Under the pieces are notes generated by a model that saw nothing but the letters and a program-made list of their open reading frames with translations, was not told the DNA's origin and did no database searches. DNA of 64,000 nucleotides from contig JBAIZL010000003.1 in assembly GCA_036971475.1 (NCBI GenBank), forward strand, positions 85,184,542 to 85,248,541, in the 5' to 3' direction. This stretch comes from Prosapia bicincta. Its lineage: Eukaryota > Arthropoda > Insecta > Hemiptera > Cercopidae. Within the stretch, counting starts at the first letter, position 1. Every line of letters begins with the position of its first letter. This document shows positions 11,401 through 22,965 of this stretch, in pieces. A program made the translations under genes and the position numbers.

Positions 11401-14287
11401 TCTTACCCCTAGTGACTAATGTAGAATTTTATTCATTTATTATTGCTGTGGAGTTATTATCGTTAATAATTACTGTGGAGTTCTTATCAATTACCGTTGC
11501 GTTCTTACCGCTAGTGACTAATGTAGAATTTTATTCATTTATTATTTCTGTGGAGTTATTATAGTTAACAATTACTGTGAAGTTCTTATCAATTACCGTT
11601 GCGTTCTTACCCCTAGTGACTAATGTAAAATTTTATTCATTTATTATTTCTGTGGAGTTATTATCGTTAATAATTACTGTGGAGTTCTTATCAATTACCG
11701 TTGCGTTCTTAGAGCTAGTGACTAATGTAGAATTTTATTCATTTATTATTTCTGTGGAGTTATTATCGTTAATAATTACTGTGGAGTTCTTATCAATTAC
11801 CGTTGCGTTCTTACCCCTAGTGACTAATGTAAAATTTTATTCATTTATTATTTCTGTGGAGTTATTATCGTTAATAATTACCGTGGAGTTCTTATCAATT
11901 ACCGTTGCGTTCTTACCCCTAGTGACTAATGTAGAATTTTATTCATTTATTATTTCTGTGGAGTTATTATCGTTAATAATTACTGTGGAGTTCTTATCAA
12001 TTACCGTTGCGTTCTTACCGCTAGTGGCTAATGTAGAATTTTATTCATTTATTATTTCTGTGGAGTTATTATCGTTAATAATTACTGTGAAGTTCTTATC
12101 AATTACCGTTGCGTTCTTACCCCTAGTGACTAATGTAGAATTTTATTCATTTGATATTTCTGTGGAGTTATTATCGTTAATAATTACTGTGGAGTTCTTA
12201 TCAATTACCGTTGCGTTCTTACCCCTAGTGACTAATGTAGAATTTTATTCATTTAATATTTCTGTGGAGTTATTATCGTTAATAATTACTGTGGAGTTCT
12301 TATCAATTACCGTTGCGTTCTTACCCCTAGTGACTAATGTAGAATTTTATTCATTTATTATTTCTGTGGAGTTATTATCGTTAATAATTACTGTGGAGTT
12401 CTTATCAATGACCGTTGCGTTCTTACCCCTAGTGACTAATGTAGAATTTTATTCATTTAATATTTCTGTGGAGTTATTATCGTTAATAATTACTGTGGAG
12501 TTCTTATCAATTACCGTTGCGTTCTTACCCCTAGTGACTAATGTAGAATTTTATTCATTTATTATTTCTGTGGAGTTATTATCGTTTATAATTACTGTGG
12601 AGTTCTTATCAATTAACGTTGCGTTCTTACCCCTAGTGACTAATGTAAAATTTTATTCATTTATTATTTCTGTGGAGTTATTATCGTTAATAATTACCGT
12701 GGAGTTCTTATCAATTACCGTTGCGTTCTTACCCCTAGTGACTAATGTAAAATTTTATTCATTTATTATTTCTGTGGAGTTATTATCGTTAATAATTACC
12801 GTGGAGTTCTTATCAATTACCGTTGCGTTCTTACCCCTAGTGACTAATGTAGAATTTTATTCATTTATTATTTCTGTGGAGTTATTATCGTTAATAATTA
12901 CTGTGGAGTTCTTATCAATTACCGTTGCGTTCTTACCGCTAGTGACTAATGTAGAATTTTATTCATTTATTATTTCTGTGGAGTTATTATCGTTAATAAT
13001 TACTGTGAAGTTCTTATCAATTACCGTTGCGTTCTTACCCCTAGTGACTAATGTAGAATTTTATTCATTTATTATTTCTGTGGAGTTATTATCGTTAATA
13101 ATTACTGTGGAGTTCTTATCAATTACCGTTGCGTTCTTACCCCTAGTGACTAATGTAGAATTTTATTCATTTAATATTTCTGTGGAGTTATCGTTAATAA
13201 TTACTGTGGAGTTCTTATCAATTACCGTTGCGTTCTTACCCCTAGTGACTAATGTAGAATTTTATTCATTTATTATTTCTGTGGAGTTATTATCGTTAAT
13301 AATTACTGTGGAGTTCTTATCAATGACCGTTGCGTTCTTACCCCTAGTGACTAATGTAGAATTTTATTCATTTAATATTTCTGTGGAGTTATTATCGTTA
13401 ATAATTACTGTGGAGTTCTTATCAATTACCGTTGCGTTCTTACCCCTAGTGACTAATGTAGAATTTTATTCATTTATTATTTCTGTGGAGGTATTATCGT
13501 TAATAATTACTGTGGAGTTCTTATCAATTACCGTTGCGTTCTTACCCCTAGTGACTAATGTAGAATTTTATTCATTTATTATTGCTGTGGAGTTATTATC
13601 GTTAATAATTACTGTGGAGTTCTTATCAATTACCGTTGCGTTCTTACCGCTAGTGACTAATGTAGAATTTTATTCATTTATTATTTCTGTGGAGTTATTA
13701 TAGTTAACAATTACTGTGAAGTTCTTATCAATTACCGTTGCGTTCTTACCCCTAGTGACTAATGTAGATTTTTATTCATTTATTATTTCTGTGTAGTTAT
13801 TATCGTTAATAATTACTGTGGAGTTCTTATCAATTACCGTTGCGTTCTTACCGCTAGTGACTAATGTTGAATTTTATTCATTTATTATTTCTGTGGAGTT
13901 ATTATCGTTAATAATTACTGTGGAGTTCTTATCAGTTACAGTTGCATTCTTACCGCTAGTGACTAATGTAGAATTTTATTCATTTATTATTTCCGTGGAG
14001 TTACTATCGTAGGTAATTACTGTGGAGTTCTTATCAATTAGCGTTGCGTTTTATTCATTAGTAAATCATGTAAAGTTTATTCATGTATTATTTCCGTGGA
14101 GTTACTATCGTTAGTAATTACTGTGGAGTTCTTATCAATTACCGTTGCGTTCTTACCGCTAGTGACTAATGTAGAATTTTATTCATGTATTATTTCCGTG
14201 GAGTTATTATCGTTAATAATTACTGTGGAGTTCTTATCAATTACCGTTGCGTTTTTACCATTAGTAAATAATGTAAAGTTTATTCAT
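8487..14287 (+). repeat. 102-bp satellite, about 57 copies, with 2139-bp higher-order duplication
   Basis: The unit is 102 bp and is itself built of four related pieces of 27, 21, 27 and 27 bp, starting GTGGAGTTATTATCG, GTGGAGTTCTTATCA, GTTGCGTTCTTACC and GTAGAATTTTATTCA. Because 102 divides by three, the plus strand stays open for hundreds of codons (9207-11564, 11577-13703). It would encode a hydrophobic 34-residue repeat (VELLSLIIT, VEFLSIT, VAFLPLVTN, VEFYSFIIS). Private markers recur exactly 2139 bp apart: TTAGAGCTAGTG at 9570 and 11709, and ATAGTTAACA at 11561 and 13700. So a block of 21 units, one lacking a codon, is tandemly duplicated almost without change. Outer units are more diverged. 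There is no promoter, splice or ATG evidence for a gene. Confidence 0.95.
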
Positions 14288-15499
14288 TAATCATTTCCGT
14301 AAAGCTTAAATTATCTTGGAGTTTTTTGATACTTACTCGTAAGAATTACTAAACCGTTTAAAAGAAATTGTGAATCAAGTTTTGTTTTATCATTATTGAA
14401 ACTATATATTTCTTATAATCAACGGTACGTCGAGGAAACAAGATACAATTTATGTTTTAATAACAATATTAACCCAGCGGTAAGGTGGACATAAATACAA
14501 GCCGCTAGCCCGGGCTAAGGGAAATAGGCGACAGCCATCCGGTTTCGGCCCTTCTCTTGGGTAACTCGGTTTATTAAAACATTAAATCATAAGACACAGG
14601 TTTATTCCTTTGGATGTTAGTTGTCGTTAAAGCCAGGTGACTTACACTTTTTAATTATAAAAGTCTTGCTGGCATTTTTTGTCGTATTGTTATAGGGGGA
14701 AATCATTTTGATCACGATGGGTTTAGGCATATAACGTACATTTTTTTAATAGGATTGTAAATTTCTACCACAGAACCTTCAATTGGAAAAGGAATCGTGT
14801 GTAAAAATATAAAGCTTTTAGATTAATTGGCTTTAAAAGGTGTGATAAAGATCAAAATTACTTTCCAAATTTTTAAAAGTATTTTTGTTATAGCTCCAGT
14901 AGTAGCTTGTCCAAATAAGTTACTTTCTTTGTTGCCTACTTGACTTGGACTAACTCTTGCTAGTTTTGTTTCCGAACTCTTCTCACAACCTCTCTATTTT
15001 CCATGATTTTATTCAAGTATTTCCATTAAACAAGTCATATAAAGTTTTTTTCAAGTCAGTTTCTATTTAACTCAAAAAAGAAAATTTTTATTTTAGTTTT
15101 TTTTTGTTTTATAATTACAAATAATATAAATATGTATATACATAAATCAGAAAAACAATATTATGTGGTAAAATAGGAAGCGAATTTTTTTGCAATTTTT
15201 CATATTCCTTTCTATGTATGGTGTTGGGCAATTATGTTAATTTTTTTTACTATTCATACACTTTCTTGTTTTTCGTCGCTCGCATTGTGTTGCAGTTTCG
15301 TTTCGCTTTCTTTTGCATAGCTAGTTTGTGCAGGAAGGTTCGATAACGTTAGTTCAGTTTGTTTGTTTATTTGATTCTTTTCATTCATTTTAAATCCTAG
15401 AGCATTATTTATGATATTGTGCGGTAACCATGGCAATAATTTAAGGTTATAGAATGTAGGTTTTTTATATTCATCTTTGAGAAGTTTATTTCTTGCCAT
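14288..15499. other. Non-coding; GC-richer island at about 14,474-14,570
   Basis: Mostly AT-rich. About 100 bp from CCAGCGGTAAGG to GGGTAACTCGG stands out as GC-rich and contains GCTAGCCCGGGCTA. I do not recognise it. A SINE or other small transposon fragment is possible. A 95-codon minus-strand open frame at 15,254-15,541 has no recognisable motif. Confidence 0.4.
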
Positions 15500-15576
15500 G
15501 GAAAGTTGGCTCAGTGCCAAAAAGCAATAGAGTTTGAACATGAAGATAGTCAGTTCGAATCCGACCTAGAACTCCC
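15500..15576 (+). pseudogene. tRNA-like relic (pseudo-tRNA or SINE head)
   Basis: The block is 77 nt. It has an A-box-like TGGCTCAGTGCC near its start and a good B box, AGTTCGAATCC, at about 15,552. Its ends, GGAAAGTT and AACTCCC, could form a partly mismatched acceptor stem. The anticodon arm does not fold cleanly, so no isotype can be assigned. A decayed tRNA or the tRNA-derived head of a SINE are both possible. Confidence 0.4.
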
Positions 15577-16446
15577 AAAATTTTGTAATTAAAGTATTGA
15601 ATAAATATCTTAAAAAACTGTGTTAACATCATTTATCATCAACTGTAGGTTAAAAAAAATGTTTTTTGTGGATGAATAAAAACGTATTTTACTAACGATT
15701 TAAAATTTTCTACAAGATATATATGAGGAGAGTGGTAGCCAATAGAAGGAATTTAAAAATAGAAAAATTACAACATACATAAAAAAAATATTGGTAACAA
15801 CCAAGGACTGTATTTAGCGTAAAAAAATTACTAATTTTAACACAGAAATTAACAAAAATTATTATGAGGTTAGTTTTTTGAAAACTTTGATGCTAACAAA
15901 ACTATATAAAGTTATGTAGAGTTTTTTTTACAGTTGACAGGATTTTATTAACGGTACTAAATGCGCTGTTAATATTTACAGAGCGAATTTAATGAACTCT
16001 GGCCACATGATAACGTTTTGTCTATGGGCGGTCGCTGTGCTGAATATTTTTGTGTAACTGAACAGCCCCAACCCCTTTATCTCGCGAACTGCGGCATGAA
16101 AGGGAATTTATAAAAGCAGTCGCATGTTTAACGGTTCTGCAAATTAGTCGCTGATATCAGAAGCTCATAAAAGATATTTTGTTTTTAATTGGTCACGAGC
16201 GGGGAATGAAACTAATAAGGGCGACCTAATTAGATTTTAAAAAAAACGTTTTAAACTTGTTTAAAAGTATCTGCAGTAAATTGGGGGAAATGGATAATAA
16301 AAGTGAAAGGGAGAGATTGTGAAATCGTTGTAGCTGAAAGAAATCGTTACTTATTCTAAACAGTGAATGTAGTGTATTTTATTATTTTGGCCGCTACTAC
16401 CTTATAGGCAATACAAGAAACTGTCTGTAATTAGTTTTAACTCATT
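15577..16446. other. AT-rich non-coding DNA
   Basis: Nothing recognisable. Confidence 0.4.
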
Positions 16447-16487
16447 GCCCTACGTTTCGTTTCCTATTTCGAATCCTCTTCAGAAGC
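16447..16487 (-). ncRNA. Hammerhead-like motif, solitary and diverged
   Basis: Read on the minus strand: GCTT, core CTGAAGA, a stem II region GGATTC...GGAAAC (partly mismatched), GAA, helix III ACGT, cleavage-site A, then GGGC. GCTT pairs with GGGC using two G-U pairs. The core CUGANGA and GAA are intact. Helix II is imperfect, so activity is doubtful. No inverted partner is visible. Confidence 0.45.
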
Positions 16488-17799
16488 TTAAGAAACACAT
16501 TTATAGTATAATCCATAACAACACGTAAATTTCAATAATAAAATATAGGTTTCATAAAAATTAAATTATATTTTATAAATACATTTAGTGATTTTGTATT
16601 ACTTTTTTTTATTGAATTTTTGTATTGTATGTATGTAAATCCACTCACAACATATAAGTTAATAAATATATGTTTAGGAAAAAATATTTTAGCGTCTGAA
16701 AAGTGAATTGAAAATTTTATACTCCAAACTCATACAGTTGTATTCAAAATAATAATAGGTTGTTTGCTTTTTTTAATTGGTCTTAATAAAACAAATTAAT
16801 CATATACAATAACATAAATACAGTATACAAAAAAAATATATTTGCTTGTTAATTTTCAAAACAGTGTTTTATAAGATTTATTTTTTCTAGTTGACCGATT
16901 ATATTTAGAATATGCTAAATACGGGTAACTAGAAAATTCAAGAAGCAAATAACTTTCATTGTTCTTGGATTAGTTAATATTATTGTTATAGCAGTAAGTA
17001 GTAAACTAACTCATAAAGTTTGTTTTGTTTCAGGTACATTATTGATATTCTTGTAGTCAGAATGTAGTCTAGTTGGGTAAGTAAGCACTAGAGTTAAAGG
17101 AGATTATTTTAGTTGATGGACGGGCAGAGAATTTGTGTAACAAAGGACTAACTTAAGTTTTACTGCTACAAGCTATTCGATGCTAATATACTTTTGGGAA
17201 ATCAGTGTCGTGTGTTAGTCCTTAGTAGACGGCGTTAAGTAACAGATTCTTCAGAATTACTACGTACTAAAGGGGCCATAGCTTATTATACAGGAATACT
17301 CACATACATGCTCGTATACTCAACAGATTGGGAGTGTGATCACTTGTGAAATGTTTACTTATCTAATTAGGGTAATAATTATATCACTTGATACAAAATA
17401 AATGTAATATTCGAATAATAATTTCATGTATTTAGGTATATTTATAAAATCAGAAGCTAGAGAAATATATATTGACTAATTTCACACCACTAACAGTTTT
17501 TTACGATTTTTTATAGATTTTTTTATTATTGTATAACTAAACAGAAAAAAATACTTGTAAATTTATTTGTACACTAATATTTGACCTTAGCTAAAGAGAA
17601 AACGTGATTCATAATAAACACAAACTGCAATAAATTATTCATTTTCTCACACGCGTTTCTCATTTTTATCATACTCGTTATCTCTATTATGATAAATGTA
17701 TTGTTATTAGTGAATATATGCAAAATATAAACTATAATCATTGTTTAGACTGAACTATAGGTTATTGTGGAACAATAAAAAATAATTTTCCGGTCGAAT
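16488..17799. other. AT-rich non-coding DNA
   Basis: Nothing recognisable. Confidence 0.4.
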
Positions 17800-18310
17800 T
17801 TTCTATCAGTTATACAATCAATGTTTTCACCGATTCCCCAAGAAGGTAGAGAGATAGACGACTGTCGGAAGTGGCTATGACAGCAGGATGAAATATCGAA
17901 AATTGCAATGAGTACTTGGACATTGTGACGTCCCAGGAAATGAGAAAGCGGATATCTTGGACACGCAGGGCTGAACTAGGAATCTGCCGAACCGCCCGCT
18001 TTCGTTCCATACTGCCTGTTGCAGCATAAAGTTCTGTCAAGGTAGCAATAAAGTAGCCGCAGAGGGAAAGCCATAGGAGGCTCTCACAAAACGATGCGTA
18101 GAACAGTCAAGGAGCATGACTTGCTACGAAAACACCTGCACCCAATAGGAATCACCGACACTCCAATATTCCCTCTGTTTTGTATGGAGATCGGACAGTA
18201 GAACACCTTTAGTCCAGCATCGACCTCAGGGACATCATTTGGGATTAATCCATAGAGGGCCTTTACTGGGCGAGATGGCGTCTAACGACCGAAAGGCCAC
18301 GAACTGATTG
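17800..18310 (+). pseudogene. Decayed non-LTR retrotransposon, RNase H to C-terminus
   Basis: On the plus strand at 17,913-17,972 the frame reads VLGHCDVPGNEKADILDTQG, the H and D motif of the RNase H domain found in I- and jockey-like elements (usual form WVPGHxGVxGNExAD). The codon just before it is TGA where TGG for W is expected. About 50 bases further upstream, DDCRKWL followed by a stop also fits the preceding RNase H helix. Downstream, at about 18,100, another frame reads DLLRKHLHPIGI, similar to the region before the C-terminal zinc knuckle. Several stops and frameshifts make this a dead fragment. It is GC-richer than its flanks and is not the same element as the intact one at 28.9 kb. 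Confidence 0.7.
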
Positions 18311-18720
18311 TGAGTTGGCGTTCAGTATTATTTATTTATTTCCGCCTAATTTTTAAATCTCTACTAAGATTTAAAGTTAATGAATTAAATATCCTTAAAT
18401 TCGTAATTTTTGCCCACATACAGTTCTCTCTATGAACCATTCACTACAAACAATCTCATTGCTTCGGCGTAATGTCTATTACCCTTCTGCAATACATTTC
18501 GTAACGTGTTGTTATGTTAGTACCGTTTTATCCAGTGCGCTCTTCAGGAAACACTTTCTCAAAGAACAGATTAGCTAGTTCCTTTTAGCGTTCTCAATCT
18601 GTGTCGGTATTTTCGTTCTTGTCTCGTTCTTTCTATCGCGAACCTGTTATATCCCCAATAAACATCTTTCCTCTACATATCCCCGTTACGGTTTACAATT
18701 TTTAACCAAAGCTAATTCAG
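18311..18720. other. Non-coding; possible intron 3' end
   Basis: The last bases, with AATTTTTAACCAAAGCTAATTCAG ending at 18,720 (written here only to place the site), could be a branch point and 3' splice site for the exon that follows. Confidence 0.25.
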
Positions 18721-19088
18721 TTGCTGTTGATAAGCCAGACTTATCAAAACCAGCTGAAAATGATTCTATTAGTTTGGATAAAACTAGTAAAATAAATATT
18801 TCACTAGAAAATAAAAAGACTGATGTAACAGGATCCATAAATTTAAATTCAAACAATATTACAGTAGATGAAAAAGTAACTGTGAAGCCTGACTCCCCCC
18901 CACCTCTTTCTGAGATAAAAGCACCAATGGAAACTGACAAAAATGATGGAAGTCAGCAATTAGGAAAAGAAACTAATTCAGAAGGAAAGGTAGAAACAGG
19001 AAGTGAAGATACAGTTGACAAAAAAATATGTAAGAGTATTGAAACTCCTAATTTAAGTGTGTCCAGTGTACCTGTTTCATCTTCTTAA
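18721..19088 (+). CDS. Candidate 3'-terminal exon, acidic Ser/Thr/Lys-rich tail
   Basis: An open frame ends at TAA 19,086-19,088. If it starts at the AG of TAATTCAG (18,720) it gives 121 codons plus the stop, with no ATG needed. The frame also stays open upstream to about 18,573. The product is hydrophilic and probably disordered. It begins AVDKPDLSKPAENDSISLD and ends SIETPNLSVSSVPVSSS, with many D, E, K, S, T and N and a short proline run (PDSPPPL). No domain is recognised and no family can be named. An AT-rich stretch like a 3' untranslated region follows, but I see no perfect AATAAA close by. The partner exons would lie upstream, perhaps beyond the window. Chance or a retrocopy remain possible. 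Confidence 0.35.
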
Positions 19089-19367
19089 GAAGCATGTACA
19101 TCCAAATCAAAACTAACATAATATATTATATTTATAACATGTTAGATTATCTTTTTATTTTTATTATTGTAAATGTTAAATTTTGAAATATAAAACAACT
19201 TTGGTATTCCAAAAGATACTTCTTACCAAAGTATTTAACATGATGAATAATTTTGATTAAAATGAAAATTTAGCTGGTCATCATCACTTTTAAACTTGCA
19301 GTAATCTGCCAGGTGTTTCCTTGTAGTATAGGTCTTTGCAAGTTAGGTCAATATAGTACACCTACTT
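19089..19367. other. AT-rich; possible 3' UTR
   Basis: An AT-rich stretch after the candidate exon, with AATATAAAAC near 19,186 as the closest thing to a polyadenylation signal. Confidence 0.3.
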
Positions 19368-19706
19368 TTATACAAACCTTTGGATGACATTTCTTTTAAG
19401 TGTGTGTTTGTGTTCATTTAATCTGTGGTCTAACGTAATAGTTTTACTTTTGTTAATGGTTTTAATAAATAATATGTTAAAACTTCTAGGATTTCTGAAA
19501 GTAATGGTGTGTACTCCATTTTTTATTAACAACAGGGGGTTGTATTGTGGTTTTGTATTGAATTTTACATTCAGTAAATTCCTTGATGTCTTTTCACACA
19601 AGAATAAATGTTCGTAAATATCTTTTAGAGAGATGATTAGACTAACGAACTTGCATTTTATTTTATCAGTTTTTGAACACTGCATTTTTATGAGTTTTAA
19701 GTACAT
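19368..19706 (-). pseudogene. Penelope-like element GIY-YIG endonuclease relic
   Basis: The minus-strand frame of 112 codons contains KTSRNLLNVKF, then NGVHTITFRN, FNILFIKTINKS and LDHRLNEHKHTLKRN. The order and spacing resemble the C-terminal GIY-YIG region of Penelope-like elements: a KxSxNL segment, GVYxIxCxxC, xYIGxTxxS, and RLxEHKxxxK. The catalytic tyrosines, the cysteines and most of the YIG are altered (VHTITF, FIKT), so it would be inactive. The reverse transcriptase part was not found beside it. The identification is by pattern only. The abundance of hammerhead foldbacks elsewhere in the window supports the presence of this element class. Confidence 0.4.
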
Positions 19707-20546
19707 AAGATCTTAAATATTCAATGTATATAGGAATATAAATCTATAAAAAAATTATATCAATAATTATTTAAGTTCGGTAAAGATTTTATATATTTTA
19801 GGCAGAATTAGAAATATCCCGTTCATAGCGTCCCATTAGTTCTTAGTACTCTTAGTACCAAAAGGTCAGCTGAAGCTATTTCCCCCGTTTCTCCATGCAT
19901 TTACTTTTCTTCCATTTTTTACTTCTACCGCACGGAAAATCCCAAGTGTTAAAGCTGTCTACCAGTTACGTTCCTATACACAGTTTGAACATTCAATTCC
20001 TTTGTTGAAATGTAACCTATGACATCGTAGATTTTAAAACTTACTATTTTACATAGAGAATTAGTAAAACTTGACGTCATGAACTAGGAATTGAAACGTT
20101 AATGAATAGCAACTATTATTTCAATAGATTTTACAAGGTTGTGCGAGCCTCTGTTTCTATTTATATGCCAAATTATCATGAAGATTTCAGAAAAACCTAC
20201 TTATTCGTAGGTTGATTCTGTCAAAGTCTTTTATTTTAATTTAGAGGTTACCTGGAGGTTAATTTTAAATAACTTTTAAATGTATTTTTTTCTGGAAGCT
20301 TATCATAGGGGTAGGTTCACGCTACCAACGGGGTTCCTTATCATTTAGAAGGAACTTCAGTTGTAATTTTCTACCTGCTCAGAAATATAATATAAATACA
20401 GTGATTAAATTATGTGATTTCATACAACCGTTGTTTTTGTTACACGTAAAATAATGACATTTTTTTATTATACATAAGCAGAACATCATTTTAACGGTAA
20501 ATATAGTTATCGAATACACCGTCTTGTTAGTGACTTTCGTTCTTTC
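19707..20546. other. AT-rich non-coding DNA
   Basis: Nothing recognisable. Confidence 0.4.
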
Positions 20547-20645
20547 TCTCTCTCTCTCTCTACACTCACTCACACACACACACACCACGCACCACGCACG
20601 TACGTACGTACACACGCATCCACGCACGCAAGCAAGCACGCACAT
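20547..20645. repeat. (CT)n, (CA)n and ACGT/GCA-rich simple repeats
   Basis: A CT run, then CA runs, CGTA repeats and ACGCA/AGCA repeats follow one another. Open frames here are products of the repeats. Confidence 0.9.
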
Positions 20646-22704
20646 ATATTTCAATTTATTAGGGTACATTTAATAAATGTTATTTAAAGTTGTACCTCTG
20701 TAGGCAGTGTCTCTTCCGCTATTGATCTCTCTCGTTTTTGTTACATGTGATGTTGAAAAAATGATTTTATTTTTCACTTGTTTACATTTTTATTATCTTC
20801 CAATGTCAATATCAATACTCAGGAAATCTTACATACAATTGATATTTACTGCTATCTTGGCAACATTGTTATAGAAAATGGTTATTTAAAATTAATCAGC
20901 AGTTTATGCAGGATATCTAAAAACAATTTCTTACGTTTTTTTGCGGGGTTTCTTCTACAATTTTGTAAGTAAAGTTTGATCAGGGTAGTTGACCGCAGGA
21001 AATTTTGTTCAACATAATGGTTTTATATACGTTAAAGTTGGAGAAAATCTCGGTTGTGACCGATGACGCGCTAAAATGTAAAACAAAACTTACATCATCT
21101 TGTTTTACAACCATGATCGCATTTCTAGCACACTATAAATAATCAAGATCGATAAATAGAGTAATAAGTTTAATCAATATTTTAATTTTTAAAATGTTTT
21201 TTTAAAGTTTTAGAGAATATAACAAGAGACGTAAGGACGGCTTCAGGATTTATTTCTTGAGTAGGCATAGTTTAGGGGAGTTGCTGTTGTTGACAACAGG
21301 AGGAGAGGATCTAGCGCCCTCCATCTGAAAGGGCATTTTTACTCTTAAGGCAAATAGATATAATAAGCTAAACAAAAGAGATATTATTTGCAATTTTATG
21401 GTTGCTTGGTGTATTTTAAATTTCGCTGTAATATTACGAGCAATATTTCGTTTGATCTTAGATATACAACATTTACCTTTTTTAATTATTGACAAACAAG
21501 AAGGATTTTAACAAATAAACATAAAAAAGTTAGGCACACATTGGAGTCGCTACTGAAGAGATGGGAAAGTAGAGACTACGAGTTTAGTGGTAAACAATTA
21601 AAATGATGCTATATTCAATGAAATACAAATATATTTAAAAAACGCTTTTATTGAAATGACTTGCATAATTATATTGGAACATAATGTGTTGGAATTTGTT
21701 CTTTAGCAAATGAAATCAATTGAACTTGAATAGAAGGATGACCATACCTGCACTTCAATGACAGCGGTTAAATGGCTACTATTACGAAATCGATATTTTA
21801 CTATTTCCAGTGTGTTGAATTTACGTCTCTCACACGATAGAATCAATCTGTTTCTTTTTTTAACTTGTTATCAACTAGAAAAGTGATATATGAGATGAGT
21901 TGAAAATATTTAGAAAAGTATTCGTTGTGAAACTCTGAAATTAAAAATATGCTGAACTATAAAAATATTTTGTGAACATTTGTATCAATAGATATATTAC
22001 CTATATTCAAATTATTGTAAAAATGTGGATAGACCAACCGTCTCATACTGTTATTAAATATCTAACTTTAATATTGAATATGAAATGAGAACAAAAATAT
22101 ATTTTTAATAATATTCAAACTCAGCATTGATAATTTTAAAACTTTGTTATATCTGACATGAAATATGTACAGAAATGTTCTAATTTAAACTAAAACTGTC
22201 AGGAGTTGGTAGAGTTTGCGGCAAGGGAATTCTTAATGAAATGAGTGAAGACAATTTTACCAGAACCGCATTTTACCAAAACCGCTGGCTGTAAAGTTTC
22301 ACTTGCAACAAGTACTGTTGTGCTGAAATCTCATTGGGGGATACTAGGTTTCCATCACTAAGTGAAACCTAAATTCTAACTATCGGGAAATCAACGTCAG
22401 ACTTCGAGCAGAAACTTAAAGATAAAATGTATTATATATATTTTATTATACTGTCATGAGTACATCGGTTGCTGTGGTAAAAAAATATTTTTTCGAATAG
22501 TTACATTGTTATTTATTCAATAATTACAGCAATTAAAAAATATTTTATTTCAACATTTTAATTAAACAAATAGGGTTTTAAATAGTTTTTAGGCGTAGAA
22601 GATATACAAAAATGTTATACTTCGACTTTTTCATTTAAAAACAAAATAATATTCTCATGCAGTTAAAATTGGGATTTATCGATTTTCCAACGTCATCGAT
22701 ATTA

Positions 22705-22705
<1 letters not shown>
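20646..22705. other. AT-rich non-coding DNA
   Basis: No gene, RNA or repeat that I can support in about 2 kb. Confidence 0.4.
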
Positions 22706-22772
<67 letters not shown>

Positions 22773-22965
22773 TGGTAATGTTGAACATCCAAAAGAACGC
22801 ATGAAAAATATTCATACGGTTTACTCCTCTAAATTTAAGAATTAAAATAAATGATTTCATTTTACATAACGCACAGTCAGACACACACGCACACGCACAC
22901 ACACACACACACAGACTCACGCACACACTCACTCACTCACACATACACAAACACACACACACACA
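22706..22965. repeat. (TA)n and (CA)n microsatellites
   Basis: TA dinucleotides over 22,706-22,769, and interrupted CA dinucleotides and CACT repeats over about 22,876-22,965. Confidence 0.95.

Noticed and set aside
9207..13703. Two long plus-strand frames (785 and 708 codons) as real genes
   Set aside because: They lie wholly within the 102-bp satellite. Openness follows from a stop-free unit divisible by three, and starts and stops fall at random variants.
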